NCBI GenBank assembly: GCA_900489925.1
Contig: UEHQ01000030.1
Location: forward strand, 1 to 64,000
DNA from: Hyphomicrobiales bacterium
GTDB lineage: Bacteria > Pseudomonadota > Alphaproteobacteria > Rhizobiales > Rhizobiaceae
Direction of reading: 5' to 3'
Length of the DNA: 64,000 nucleotides
The notes under the pieces: generated by a model
The model's database searches: none
What the model was told of the DNA's origin: nothing
What the model saw: only the letters and a program-made list of their open reading frames with translations
In this document: positions 8,222-16,996 of the stretch, one piece after another
How positions within the stretch are numbered: position 1 is the first letter of the stretch
Layout: the number at the start of each line of letters is the position of its first letter
Translations under genes and position numbers: made by a program

Positions 8222-9418
8222 TTACTTGGCGGCTTCCGGTGCCGTGCGCGTGTCGACGTCGACCACGACGCTGAGACCGGCGCGCAGGCGGCCGCTGTCT
8301 AGCGCATCCTGCGGAAGCGCAATGCGAACCGGAACGCGCTGGATGATCTTCGTGAAGTTGCCGGTCGCGTTTTCCGGCGGCAGCAGCGAGAAGACCGAGC
8401 CGGAGGCCGGGGAGATCGATTCGACCGTACCGACGATCGGATGATCGTCATAGGCGTCGACATGGACGTTCACCTTCGACCCGGGAACCAGATGCTGGAT
8501 CTGCGTTTCCTTGAAGTTGGCATCGATGTAGAGCTGGCGCACCGGAACCAGTGCCATCAGGCGCTGGCCGGGTGATACCAGATCGCCTTCCTGAACTGAG
8601 CGGTTGCCGACGACACCATCGTACGGCGCCTTCAGAACGGTAAACGACAGGTCGCGGGCCGCCTTGTCACGGGCAAGCTCGAGCTGGCGGATCGTACCTT
8701 CGGCTTCGCGGCGCTGCGCCTGCAGCAATGTGACATTTGCCTCGGCAGACGCGATCGCCGCGTCACCACCAACGAGGTTAGCTTTCGCCTGGTCGAGCGC
8801 GATATTGGCGGTATCGAGAGAGGCCGTGGTACCGACAGACTTGGCCTGCAGGTCGCTGGCGCGTGTCTGGGTGATCTGGGCACCGCGAACGGTGGCTTCC
8901 AGGGCAACCTTCTGTGCCTTCGCCTGATCAAGGCTTGCCTCACCGCCGGCGATCTGCGCGTCAATGCGTTGCAGCGACAACTTTTCGGTATCGAGCGAGG
9001 CTTCCGCCTGATCGAGCGCAATCTTGTAGTCGCCATCGTCGAGCGTGGCGAGAACGTCGCCGGCCTTGACCTGCTGGTTGGCAACCGCGTTCACCTTGGC
9101 AACGTAACCGGTGACCTTGGGAGAGATCGTCGCGATATCGCCTTCGATATAGGCGTCGTCGGTCGAGACCATGAAGCGGCCGGTGGTCCACCAGTCGTAG
9201 CCATACCAGGCAGCGCCTGCCAGAAGGGCAAGACCCACGATCGGCAGGACAAGGCTGCGCTTTTTCTTCTTTTCACCGGGTGCTGCCTGCACGTCGGCAG
9301 GGGTCTGCGGCGTGCGCGGAGCCTCTGCTGTGGTGACTACTGCTTCCTCAGCCCGAGCCTCGCTATCAGCGGTTTCGCTAACGATGCGGGCGACATTGGC
9401 TTTTTGGCTGGACGACAT
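8222..9418 (-). CDS. emrA: EmrA-type membrane fusion protein (HlyD family)
   Basis: A 398-residue periplasmic adaptor. An acidic and Pro-rich cytosolic N-terminus is followed by KKKKR and a single membrane anchor (SLVLPIVGLALLAGAAW, about residues 54-72), then the split lipoyl domain (VSTDDAYIEGDIATISPKV, KVNAVANQQVKAGDVLATLDDGDY), a long Ala/Gln-rich coiled coil (about residues 135-250) and a beta-barrel domain. It links EmrB to an outer-membrane channel. It is first in the emrAB transcript and divergent from emrR. In S. meliloti the corresponding system is induced by flavonoids such as luteolin; carrying that over to this strain is inference. Confidence 0.94.
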   Translation of the reverse strand: MSSSQKANVARIVSETADSEARAEEAVVTTAEAPRTPQTPADVQAAPGEKKKKRSLVLPIVGLALLAGAAWYGYDWWTTGRFMVSTDDAYIEGDIATISPKVTGYVAKVNAVANQQVKAGDVLATLDDGDYKIALDQAEASLDTEKLSLQRIDAQIAGGEASLDQAKAQKVALEATVRGAQITQTRASDLQAKSVGTTASLDTANIALDQAKANLVGGDAAIASAEANVTLLQAQRREAEGTIRQLELARDKAARDLSFTVLKAPYDGVVGNRSVQEGDLVSPGQRLMALVPVRQLYIDANFKETQIQHLVPGSKVNVHVDAYDDHPIVGTVESISPASGSVFSLLPPENATGNFTKIIQRVPVRIALPQDALDSGRLRAGLSVVVDVDTRTAPEAAK

Positions 9419-9448
9419 GGGCGACTACCGGTAAATCGAGTGAAACTA

Positions 9449-9468
9449 ATCGAACTGAACGGTTCGGT
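9449..9468. promoter_or_regulatory. EmrR operator candidate 1 (emrA side)
   Basis: The 20-bp site ATCGAACTGAACGGTTCGGT shares the pattern ATCGAAC-N5-GGTTCG-R-T with a second site at 9509-9528. It falls at the predicted transcription start of the emrA promoter, so a bound TetR-family repressor would block emrAB. Confidence 0.7.
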
Positions 9469-9472
9469 TCAG

Positions 9473-9503
9473 TTGACATAGAACCTTTTTACGTTCATAT
9501 CAA
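9473..9503. promoter_or_regulatory. Overlapping divergent promoters of emrR and emrA
   Basis: Rightward: TTGACA at 9473-9478, a 17-base spacer, and CATATC at 9496-9501, reading into emrR. Leftward: TTGATA (complement of 9503-9498), a 17-base spacer, and TATGTC (complement of 9480-9475), reading into emrA. The two promoters occupy the same DNA on opposite strands, and an operator candidate lies at the predicted start point of each. Confidence 0.6.
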
Positions 9504-9508
9504 GATGT

Positions 9509-9528
9509 ATCGAACCACCGGGTTCGAT
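9509..9528. promoter_or_regulatory. EmrR operator candidate 2 (emrR side)
   Basis: ATCGAACCACCGGGTTCGAT is an inverted repeat with 8-bp arms (ATCGAACC and GGTTCGAT). It shares its pattern with the site at 9449-9468, 60 bp away centre to centre. It overlaps the predicted emrR start point, consistent with autorepression. Confidence 0.72.
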
Positions 9529-9572
9529 TTTGTTAACGAAACATTCGCAATTGCGAACATGGTTAAGGAGCT

Positions 9573-10244
9573 ATGACAGAGCTTTCCGACACGCACGTAG
9601 AAGAGTCTCCCTCGACCGGCGGCAGATGGGCCGCGGGTGAAGACCCTGCGAAGCGCAGGCAGATTCTCGACGGCGCTCGCCGCGTCTTCATGAAACTCGG
9701 CTTCGACGCCGCAAGCATGAACGATGTAACGCGCGAAGCCGGAGTGTCAAAGGGTACGCTCTACGTCTACTTCGCCAACAAGGAAGAACTCTTCACCGCA
9801 ATGATGGAAACCGAACGCGCGGCCTTCGTCGCAAGCGTTCGCAACACATTGAAGGAAACGAGCGATCCTGCCACCGCGCTTCATAATTTCGGCATCACCT
9901 TCGTCGCGCACCTGACCGACGAAAAGGTCATAAACGCGATGCGCACCGTGATCGGCGTGCGCGACCGCATGCCACACCTCTGTCAACGCTTCTTCACCGG
10001 ACCGGAGAACATTCGGACGGTGTTGAAGGATTTCCTGACATCGCAAGTTCAGGCCGGCCGGTTCGAAATCGACGATATCGATCTTGCCGCGCGCCAGTTC
10101 CTGGAGCTCTGTGGCGGCAGCTTCTTCAAGCTGCGCCTGTTCGGCGATATGGACGTGCCGCCCCCGCAGCATGAGATGGATCATGTCGTCACCGGCGCGA
10201 TACGCGTTTTCACCGCCGCCTACGCTGTGAAACCGCAGGGCTGA
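9573..10244 (+). CDS. emrR: TetR-family repressor of emrAB
   Basis: A 223-residue TetR-family regulator. After a hydrophilic leader of about 25 residues the HTH reads RRQILDGARRVFMKLGFDAASMNDVTREAGVSKGTLYVYFANKEEL, a textbook TetR DNA-binding domain. The C-terminal ligand domain (about residues 90-215) resembles the AefR-type TetR C-terminal family. AAGGAG precedes ATG 9573. It is divergent from emrA, and the intergenic region contains two matching operator-like sites. In S. meliloti the homologous regulator controls emrAB in response to flavonoids (recalled knowledge). The ligand here is inferred. Confidence 0.92.
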   Translation: MTELSDTHVEESPSTGGRWAAGEDPAKRRQILDGARRVFMKLGFDAASMNDVTREAGVSKGTLYVYFANKEELFTAMMETERAAFVASVRNTLKETSDPATALHNFGITFVAHLTDEKVINAMRTVIGVRDRMPHLCQRFFTGPENIRTVLKDFLTSQVQAGRFEIDDIDLAARQFLELCGGSFFKLRLFGDMDVPPPQHEMDHVVTGAIRVFTAAYAVKPQG

Positions 10245-10349
10245 CCGCCCGTTGATATCTTCGCGGGTCTGTTCGAAAATCCCGCAATAGCGATCAAACC
10301 CGGTTGGCGGCTATTCCTTATGAAGGAAGCCGCAACCAAGGGAATGACA

Positions 10350-11189
10350 ATGAGCGCTATCGGCAGGGCAATCTGGTTTATCGAAAGCCACTTCGGCGAC
10401 GATATCTCGCTGGAAGAGATATCCGACGTGGCCGGGCTTTCGCGCTACCATCTGTCGCGCGTTTTCGGCCTTGTGACCGGCCACTCGATCAGCGGCTACA
10501 TCCGTGCGCGGCGGCTGAGCCTCGCAGCGCTTGCCCTGATCAGACATTCATCGAGCATCCTCGAGGTTGCCCTCGACGCGGGCTACGGCTCGCACGAGGC
10601 CTTCACCCGTGCCTTTCGTGACCAGTTCGGCATCACGCCCGAGGCTGTGCGCAAGCAGGGGCACACACGCAACCTCATGTTACTGGAGCCGATCAGAATG
10701 GACCCCGCCCGCCTTACCGATCTCGAACCGCCCCGCTTCGAAACGCTGCCTTCGATGCTTTTCGCCGGCCTGCAGGAAATTTATCCCTACGGCGGCAACG
10801 CCGCGATCCCATCGCTTTGGCAGAAGTTCAACACCTATGAAGGCAGTATTTCCGGCCAGCGCGGCACTGCCGCCTACGGCATATGCACCCACATAACTGG
10901 CGAGACCGAGAAGTTCCGCTACATGGCCGCCGTGGCCGTCGATGACGGCGGCGATCTGCCGGAGGGTTTTGCGACCCTGAAGATCCCGTCGCAGCGCTAC
11001 GCGGTCTTCGCCCATCGCGGCCACGTTTCCGGTATCCCGGCGACGATGCACCAGATCTTCGGAGCCTGGTTGCCCGCCTCCGGCATCGAATTCGCGGACA
11101 TGCCCGATATGTTCGAACGCTACGACGAGCGCTTCGATCCCTATACCGGCATGGGCCTCACGGAAATCTGGATCCCTGTCAGGGAATAA
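10350..11189 (+). CDS. AraC-family regulator with GyrI-like effector domain
   Basis: About 279 residues. The N-terminal 110 residues are the double HTH of AraC/XylS proteins (ISLEEISDVAGLSRYHLSRVF, then ILEVALDAGYGSHEAFTRAFRDQFGITP). The remainder is a GyrI-like/effector-binding fold (PSMLFAGLQEIYPY, YGICTHITG, YAVFAHRGHVSGIPATMHQIF, TEIWIPV). This order, HTH first and GyrI second, is the Rob/SoxS-like small-molecule-sensing type. ATG 10350 has AAGGGA six bases upstream. ATG 10344 is immediately adjacent to that motif, and 10320 has none. The target genes are unknown; emrR and emrAB lie upstream. Confidence 0.88.
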   Translation: MSAIGRAIWFIESHFGDDISLEEISDVAGLSRYHLSRVFGLVTGHSISGYIRARRLSLAALALIRHSSSILEVALDAGYGSHEAFTRAFRDQFGITPEAVRKQGHTRNLMLLEPIRMDPARLTDLEPPRFETLPSMLFAGLQEIYPYGGNAAIPSLWQKFNTYEGSISGQRGTAAYGICTHITGETEKFRYMAAVAVDDGGDLPEGFATLKIPSQRYAVFAHRGHVSGIPATMHQIFGAWLPASGIEFADMPDMFERYDERFDPYTGMGLTEIWIPVRE

Positions 11190-11292
11190 AGACCGGCTTG
11201 CTTTCGTATATCCCCTTGCGCCCTTGCCAAGGCAGGCGGCGTCTTTACATTGCGAGCGTCCGTTCATGTGGCGCAGGGGGAAATATACGCCG

Positions 11293-12048
11293 ATGCAAGA
11301 CATAATGCTGCTCGTTCAGGACCCCGCCGCCTGGGTGGCGCTCATCACCCTGGTGGTGATGGAAGTGGTCCTGGGGATCGACAACCTCATCTTCATCTCC
11401 ATTCTCACCAACAAGCTCCCGCCGGAGCACCGCGAAAAGGCCCGCCGGATCGGCATCGGCCTTGCGCTCATCATGCGCCTGGCGCTGCTCGGAACGGTTG
11501 CCTGGATCGTCAAGCTGACGACGCCGGTCTTCGAGCTCTTCGATCACGGCTTCTCGTGGAAGGACATCATTCTCATTGCCGGTGGTCTCTTCCTTCTTTG
11601 GAAGGCGACAAAGGAAATCCACCACAATGTCGACCCGGCCGATCACGACGAGGACTTCATTGCGACCTCGGCAACGGCTGGCTTTACCGCCGCAATCGGC
11701 CAGATCCTGCTGCTCGACCTGGTTTTCTCGGTCGACAGCATTATCACCGCCGTCGGCATGACGCCGCATCTGCCGATCATGATCATCGCCGTCATCGCGG
11801 CCGTCACCGTCATGCTGGTGGCAGCAACGCCGCTCGCCAACTTCATCGAGCGGAACCCCTCTATCGTCATGCTGGCGCTCGCCTTCCTGATGATGATCGG
11901 GACGACGCTGATCGCCGAAGGCATGGGCTTCCATGTGCCGAAGGGCTACGTCTACGCCGCCATGGCCTTCTCGGCGCTTGTCGAGCTTCTCAACATGCTC
12001 GCCCGCAACGCGCGGAAACGAAAGAAGGCCGCCGCGAGCGACCACTGA
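11293..12048 (+). CDS. TerC family integral membrane protein
   Basis: About 251 residues with seven or eight hydrophobic segments. The family hallmarks are VMEVVLGIDNLIFISILT near the N-terminus and the later LLLDLVFSVDSIITAVGM, each carrying an Asp in a membrane helix. A charged loop (NVDPADHDEDF) separates the halves, and the C-terminus is basic. TerC-type proteins are linked to metal export and tellurite resistance. The ion here is unknown. ATG 11293 is preceded by AGGGGG about 12 bases upstream. A longer reading from 11224 lacks family similarity in the added residues. Confidence 0.9.
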   Translation: MQDIMLLVQDPAAWVALITLVVMEVVLGIDNLIFISILTNKLPPEHREKARRIGIGLALIMRLALLGTVAWIVKLTTPVFELFDHGFSWKDIILIAGGLFLLWKATKEIHHNVDPADHDEDFIATSATAGFTAAIGQILLLDLVFSVDSIITAVGMTPHLPIMIIAVIAAVTVMLVAATPLANFIERNPSIVMLALAFLMMIGTTLIAEGMGFHVPKGYVYAAMAFSALVELLNMLARNARKRKKAAASDH

Positions 12049-12051
12049 TCC

Positions 12052-12083
12052 AAAAACGCCCGGCATCGCCAGGATGCCGGGCG
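12052..12083. terminator. Terminator between convergent terC-like and GNAT genes
   Basis: A perfect 11-bp stem (CGCCCGGCATC at 12057-12067, GATGCCGGGCG at 12073-12083) with a five-base loop. The A-run at 12052-12056 supplies a T-run for leftward transcription, so it best fits the GNAT gene. It may also stop rightward transcripts. Confidence 0.75.
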
Positions 12084-12098
12084 TCATGGCCAAATGGC

Positions 12099-12590
12099 TC
12101 AGAGATCGAGCCGCATGCGCAGGCAGACCCCGGTGGGATCTTCTGCCGCAGCTCGCTGGCCGAAGTCCAGGAACCCCGCTTGCTCGTAGAGCCGGCGCGC
12201 TGCGGTGTTGGAACCATAGACCCAGAGCGACAACCACGGCGCGCCCTGCGACCGCGCGAAATCCGCGATCTGCCTGATCAGTAGCTTCCCGGCACCCTGC
12301 CCTCGCAATCTTGGCGCCACGGCAAAGCGCCGGAGATGCAGGACGTTTTCGTCGAGCGTTTTCAGGCCGTAGATGGCGACGATATCGCCCGCACGATCGA
12401 CGCCGACAAAATAGGAGCCATCCGCGATCTCGCTTTCGAGCCAATCCGCGGTGAGCGGGTTCGGAACCTCCGGACCGCCCCAGCGTGTCGCATCGTCGTG
12501 GTTGGCAAACCATCCCGCAACGATCGCTGCGTCACTCCCAACGGCGCGACGATGGCCGATATTCTCGATGCCGGATGCGGGCTGTTCCAT
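12099..12590 (-). CDS. GNAT family N-acetyltransferase
   Basis: A 163-residue acetyltransferase. The acetyl-CoA binding motif A is visible as LRRFAVAPRLRGQGAGKLLI (about residues 86-105), followed by the motif B segment LWVYGSNTAARRLYEQAGF. The substrate cannot be told from sequence. It lies 30 bases downstream of the dioxygenase-like gene on the same strand and is probably co-transcribed with it. No strong Shine-Dalgarno precedes ATG 12590, so expression may depend on the upstream gene. Confidence 0.88.
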   Translation of the reverse strand: MEQPASGIENIGHRRAVGSDAAIVAGWFANHDDATRWGGPEVPNPLTADWLESEIADGSYFVGVDRAGDIVAIYGLKTLDENVLHLRRFAVAPRLRGQGAGKLLIRQIADFARSQGAPWLSLWVYGSNTAARRLYEQAGFLDFGQRAAAEDPTGVCLRMRLDL

Positions 12591-12620
12591 TCGTCTTCGT
12601 CCATGTGGGAGGACAGGCTA

Positions 12621-13547
12621 CTAAAGCATGTCCCCGAGACTCCAGTGATTGCCCCAGCGAGCGTCGATCTCGTCGTCGACGTTCTGGTAGCGGATATCCG
12701 TCGATAGCCTGATTCGGTTGGCGGCGCTCTGGTTCGCCGTTGAGGCGTGGATCATATAGGGACTGTGCAGCACGACGTCGCCCGCCTCGTAGTCGGCAAC
12801 GAGCCAGCGCGTATCGAAGCGTTCGGCCATCTCCGGCAGGTCCTTGGATACCCAGCCGCCCGCCGTCATGTTCCGGTTGAACGCACTGATCCTTTCTTCC
12901 GGCGAGAGCTCCTTGCTCTTCTCGTGAAACTCGCCCTCCATGCGCGTACCGATCGCATGCGACCCCTCGAGATAGACCAGTCCCCCCATCTCCACAGGCG
13001 TATCGCCAAGCGGGATCCACGCCGTGACGATCCGGCTGGTGCCACCGCGCAGATAGACGAGATCGTAGTGCGCGGGCGTCACCACCGGCGTTCCCGGGCG
13101 GGTGAAGCGCATGATCTTGCGCTTGTGCAGATAGGAGATCCCCGACAGGAACTGATCCATGAACTGCGCCAGGCGTGGCTGGGCACAAAAGCCTTCGAAA
13201 ACGACCGATCGCACCAGCGACATCAGGATCCGGTCGGCCAATTGCTTTTGCGGCTCCCCAATGGCTGCCAAGCCCAGCGCCGGGTCAGACCCGGCTTCGG
13301 TCAGCCCGGATTTTTCCAGATGCGAGAACACCCAGCCGCGAAACGCCAGCACGTCATCCCGCTTCAGAAACCCTTTCAGCCACACATACCCGTGCTGATC
13401 GTAGCGCTCCCGGATTGCCTGCAGCCCGATCGCCGGATCCGTCGGCATCAGCCTGCCCATCCGGTTCGGTGCCGTCGACAGCCGCTTGCCCTCGGCAAAC
13501 AGCTCAAGCGCAGGCTCGTTCGTGGATTGAAGCGCAAGACTTGACAT
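12621..13547 (-). CDS. Phytanoyl-CoA dioxygenase family protein (PhyH-like)
   Basis: A 308-residue Fe(II)/2-oxoglutarate-dependent oxygenase. The iron-binding HxD pair is in TPAHYDLVYLRG, the distal His in SPYMIHASTAN, and the 2-oxoglutarate-binding Arg nearby in NRIRLSTDIRY. The jelly-roll core also shows VTAWIPLGDTPVEMGGLVYLEGSH. The substrate is unknown. Members act on small metabolites such as ectoine, alkyl-CoA or secondary metabolites. It is divergent from an AraC-type regulator (13640) with a 92-base gap, so that regulator probably controls it and the downstream GNAT gene. Confidence 0.9.
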   Translation of the reverse strand: MSSLALQSTNEPALELFAEGKRLSTAPNRMGRLMPTDPAIGLQAIRERYDQHGYVWLKGFLKRDDVLAFRGWVFSHLEKSGLTEAGSDPALGLAAIGEPQKQLADRILMSLVRSVVFEGFCAQPRLAQFMDQFLSGISYLHKRKIMRFTRPGTPVVTPAHYDLVYLRGGTSRIVTAWIPLGDTPVEMGGLVYLEGSHAIGTRMEGEFHEKSKELSPEERISAFNRNMTAGGWVSKDLPEMAERFDTRWLVADYEAGDVVLHSPYMIHASTANQSAANRIRLSTDIRYQNVDDEIDARWGNHWSLGDML

Positions 13548-13639
13548 TTCGATCGCCTCCCAAGCGAATGCAATATCGAATTCTCACTCGGAAACATGAC
13601 AAAAGCCATGGACGGAAACACAAGCTGGACTTTTCGCTC

Positions 13640-14470
13640 ATGAACGACGCAGCCATCGCGCTCTATCGCTCGCCGCCGGCCGGTGCAGCGAGCCTTGCCG
13701 TGACCGGCTTCGGCCGCCAGCGCGTCGCGACCCGAATAGATAACCGCCGACTACCGACGCATGCCGTGGTGCTGGTGGAAAAGGGAAGCGGCACATTGCA
13801 CACGAGCAAGACCGGCACGGTCGAGGTTACCGGCCCGGCGCTTTTCTGGCTTCCCGCCGGAACACTGCATGGCTATGGCCCCCATCCGGGCGACACCTGG
13901 CAGGAGCGCTGGGCATTGTTCTCGGGCACCTTCGCTAACGAGTGGATTCGCCAGCGCCTGATCGACGAGGCGGTGCCCTTGGTGCCGCTCGAAAACCTGC
14001 GCGAGATGCAGCATCTCTTCGCCAGCCTTCATACCGAATTCGCCGAAGACAATCCGCTGGGCCTTGCCGCATCGGCGGCGACCTTGCACCGGATCGTCGT
14101 GGAAACCGCCCGGCAGGCAGCCCGCGCGACAGAGACCAGGAAGACAGACGCGGTCATCGAGGAGGTGATGGAGACGCTCCAGCACCGGGCGTTCCAGCCG
14201 GTCGACATGGCAGCGCTCGCCAGGGAATTCGGCCTGTCGCCGGCAACTTTGCGCCGCCGCTTCGCTGCGGCAACAGGTCTATCGCCCAAGGCCTTCCAGC
14301 TGCGCCTGCGCATCGACCACGCCAAGCAGCTGCTGACGACATCGGACCTGACAATCGAGGCGATCTCGCTTGCCACCGGCATCGACGACGCCTTCTACTT
14401 TTCCCGGTTGTTCCAAGACAGAGAGCGGTGCTCGCCGAGCGAATTTCGCCGCCGGCACCGCCGCGCCTGA
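13640..14470 (+). CDS. AraC-family regulator with cupin-type sensor domain
   Basis: About 276 residues. The N-terminal half is a cupin-like AraC sensor (VVLVEKGSGTLHTSKTGTVEV, FWLPAGTLHGYGPHPG). The C-terminal HTH pair reads VDMAALAREFGLSPATLRRRFAAATG and IEAISLATGIDDAFYFSRLFQDRERCSPSEFR. The second HTH carries an unusual GIDDAFYFSRLF in place of the common G(F/Y)xxxSyFsr pattern. It is divergent from the PhyH-like gene and is its probable activator. Start ATG 13640 has only a weak ribosome site. No upstream start in the frame gives conserved sequence. Confidence 0.87.
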   Translation: MNDAAIALYRSPPAGAASLAVTGFGRQRVATRIDNRRLPTHAVVLVEKGSGTLHTSKTGTVEVTGPALFWLPAGTLHGYGPHPGDTWQERWALFSGTFANEWIRQRLIDEAVPLVPLENLREMQHLFASLHTEFAEDNPLGLAASAATLHRIVVETARQAARATETRKTDAVIEEVMETLQHRAFQPVDMAALAREFGLSPATLRRRFAAATGLSPKAFQLRLRIDHAKQLLTTSDLTIEAISLATGIDDAFYFSRLFQDRERCSPSEFRRRHRRA

Positions 14471-14475
14471 TAGGA

Positions 14476-15021
14476 TCAGCCTGCCGCCAGTTCCTTGTCG
14501 ATCGCCTGCAGCAGCCGCTGGTCGTCGGCCGTAACATCGGGCGCGAAACGGGCGACGACCTTGCCGTCGCGGCCGACGAGGAACTTCTCGAAGTTCCACA
14601 GCACGCCCTTGTCGCTTTCGGTCGCGAGCCCGCGATCCACCAGCTTCTCGCGCATCGGTCCTTCGCCCTTGGTCGGCAAGCCCATGCCCGTCAACAGCTT
14701 GTAGAGCGGATGCTGGTCGTCACCCTTGACCGAGATCTTCGAGAAGATCGGGAATTTCACGTCATAGGTCAGCGTGCAGAATTCGACGATCTCGGCGTCC
14801 GTGCCCGGCTCCTGGCCCTTGAAATTGTTTGCCGGAAAGGCAGCAATCACGAAGCCGCGCTCGCGCTTGTCCTCATATAGCTTTTCCAGCCCCTCGTACT
14901 GCACCGTCAGGCCGCACTTGGACGCGACATTGACGACAAGGACCACCTTGCCGCGATATTCGTTCAGCGTCGTTTCACGGCCATCGGCAAGCGTCACCGG
15001 CACAGACAAAAGATCGGTCAT
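14476..15021 (-). CDS. Glutathione peroxidase family protein
   Basis: A 181-residue peroxidase of the glutathione peroxidase fold. The peroxidatic Cys is C36 in NVASKCGLT (Sec replaced by Cys, as usual in bacteria). The Gln and Trp partners are in FPANNFKGQEPG and VLWNFEKFLVGRDG. It reduces hydroperoxides, and bacterial Cys-type members often use thioredoxin instead of glutathione. ATG 15021 has GGAGAG upstream. A longer frame to 15153 adds an unrelated leader. It converges on the AraC gene with a five-base gap. Confidence 0.93.
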   Translation of the reverse strand: MTDLLSVPVTLADGRETTLNEYRGKVVLVVNVASKCGLTVQYEGLEKLYEDKRERGFVIAAFPANNFKGQEPGTDAEIVEFCTLTYDVKFPIFSKISVKGDDQHPLYKLLTGMGLPTKGEGPMREKLVDRGLATESDKGVLWNFEKFLVGRDGKVVARFAPDVTADDQRLLQAIDKELAAG

Positions 15022-15226
15022 TGAAACTCTCCAACATGAAATTGCGACGGGGAAGCTATACCCACTCATGCGTTTGTCCAGCGGATAGATCAGCGCGCGC
15101 CCGCAAAAATTCGCGAACGACCGACGATCGGAACTTTGACCGGTCCCCGGCATTGATAAGTGGTTCTTCCGGCACAGTTATCGCGTGAAGAAACGCCTCG
15201 CCGCCAGCCCAAATCCTCGGAGCAGC

Positions 15227-16996
15227 ATGACAACCCCGCAGATTCTCGCCTTCAGCGTCATTGGCCTCATGATGGCGGTCTTCATATGGGACCGATTTCG
15301 CTACGATCTGGTGGCCTGTTGTGCACTGGTACTGGCGGTTTGCGTCGGCATTGTACCCTTCGACAAGGCATTCTCCGGTTTCAGCGACGATATCGTCATC
15401 ATCGTCGGCAGTGCGCTCGTGGTCAGCGCCGGCGTTGCCCGTTCCGGCATTGTCGACATGATGATCAAGCGCTTCTTTCCGAACCTCAACACACCGCACG
15501 CGCAGCTTGCTCTTCTGCTCGTGGTGGTCGCGGTGCTCTCCGCCTTCATCAAGAACATCGGCGCGCTGGCGATCATGATCCCGGTCGCCTTCCAGTTTTC
15601 ACGCAAGAGCGGCAAGTCGCCGTCGCTCTACCTCATGCCGATGAGCTTTGCCGCGCTGCTGGGCGGCCTCATGACGCAGATCGGCACATCGCCCAATATC
15701 GTGGTTTCGCGCTTGCGTGCCGAAATCACCGGCCAGCCGTTCACGATGTTCGACTTCACCCCTGTCGGCGCCACGCTGGCGCTGGTCGGCGTGGTCTTCC
15801 TGATCTTCTTTCATTGGCTCGTGCCCGAGCGCCGGAACGAAAATCCTTCGCTGGAAGAGGCGCTGGATACCAAGGCGTACTTTTCCGAGGCCACGATCGG
15901 CGAAGCATCACCCGCCGAGGGCAAGCCGCTCAACGACCTCTTGAAACTTGCCGACGGCGACGCGGTGGCCACCGCCATCCTGCGCGGCCATACCCGGATG
16001 TCGCCGTTTCCCGACGTCGTGCTGAAAAGCGGCGACACCGTGCTCCTCGAGGGCAGCCCGGATGCTCTCGACCGCATGGTCTCGAACGCCAAGCTCAAAC
16101 TGTCCGGCAAGCCGATCGCCGAACCGACCGAACGCAGCGACCTCATTTCCATCGAGGCTGTCATAACATCGGAATCGCAGCTGATCGGCTGGTCGGCACG
16201 GCAGCTGTCGCTGTCCAACCGCCGAAACGTCAATCTCCTCGCCGTCTCCAGGAAGGGGCACCGGCTGAACGAGCGTCTGAGCGAAGTACGGCTGCGCGCC
16301 GGCGATGTGCTGGTGCTGCAGGGCAGCCGCCGCACGCTGCCGGCCTTCCTGCAGGAATTTGCCTGCCTTCCGCTGGCCCAGCGCGAGATCATGCTCGGCA
16401 CGTCGCGCCGTGCCTACCTGCCGCTGCTCATCCTGCTTGCGGCAATGGGTGCGACGGCAACCGGCTTCGTGCCCGTCGCCATCTCCTTCTTCTGCGCGGC
16501 TCTTGCCATGGTCGTCTTCCGGGTGATCCCGCTGGTCGACGTGTATAAGGCGCTTGATGCGCCGATCCTGATCATGCTCGCCGCCCTGATCCCGGTATCC
16601 GACACCTTGAGAACAACCGGAGGCAGTGAGCTGATTGCAGGCTGGCTTGGCCATCTCGCCGCGCAGATGCCGCATTACGGAGCGCTGGCACTGATCCTGA
16701 TAACGGCAATGGCCGTGACGCCCTTTCTCAATAATGCCGCCACCGTGCTTGTCATGGCACCGATCGCGGCGAGCTTTGCCCAGACGCTCGGCTACAAGCC
16801 TGACGCGTTCCTGATGGCGGTCGCCATCGGCGCCGGCTGCGATTTCCTCACCCCGATCGGCCACCAGTGCAACACGCTGGTCTTCGGCCCCGGCGGCTAC
16901 CGCTTCAGCGATTATCCGCGTCTCGGATTGCCGCTGTCCTTCATCATCATTTTCGTCAGCGTGCCGCTGCTGCTCTTTGTCTGGCCCGTCACCTGA
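15227..16996 (+). CDS. SLC13/CitT-type permease with internal TrkA-C domains
   Basis: About 589 residues. Two membrane halves (roughly residues 1-195 and 390-589) flank a hydrophilic centre that contains two RCK_C/TrkA-C-like repeats, ending in DTVLLEGSPDAL and DVLVLQGSRRTL. Transport signatures are FIKNIGALAIMIPVAF and TQIGTSPNIVVS in the first half, and TPFLNNAATVLVMAPI and DFLTPIGHQCNTLVFGPGGY in the second. These NxA / TPIGxxxN motifs are typical of the ion transporter superfamily including dicarboxylate/sulfate permeases. The substrate is not predictable. ATG 15227 has GGAG four bases upstream; GTG 15185 is a possible longer start. Confidence 0.9.
   Translation: MTTPQILAFSVIGLMMAVFIWDRFRYDLVACCALVLAVCVGIVPFDKAFSGFSDDIVIIVGSALVVSAGVARSGIVDMMIKRFFPNLNTPHAQLALLLVVVAVLSAFIKNIGALAIMIPVAFQFSRKSGKSPSLYLMPMSFAALLGGLMTQIGTSPNIVVSRLRAEITGQPFTMFDFTPVGATLALVGVVFLIFFHWLVPERRNENPSLEEALDTKAYFSEATIGEASPAEGKPLNDLLKLADGDAVATAILRGHTRMSPFPDVVLKSGDTVLLEGSPDALDRMVSNAKLKLSGKPIAEPTERSDLISIEAVITSESQLIGWSARQLSLSNRRNVNLLAVSRKGHRLNERLSEVRLRAGDVLVLQGSRRTLPAFLQEFACLPLAQREIMLGTSRRAYLPLLILLAAMGATATGFVPVAISFFCAALAMVVFRVIPLVDVYKALDAPILIMLAALIPVSDTLRTTGGSELIAGWLGHLAAQMPHYGALALILITAMAVTPFLNNAATVLVMAPIAASFAQTLGYKPDAFLMAVAIGAGCDFLTPIGHQCNTLVFGPGGYRFSDYPRLGLPLSFIIIFVSVPLLLFVWPVT

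Noticed and set aside
13175..13639. Upstream extension of the AraC-type regulator to base 13175
   Set aside because: The added residues overlap the divergent dioxygenase gene and show no family similarity.
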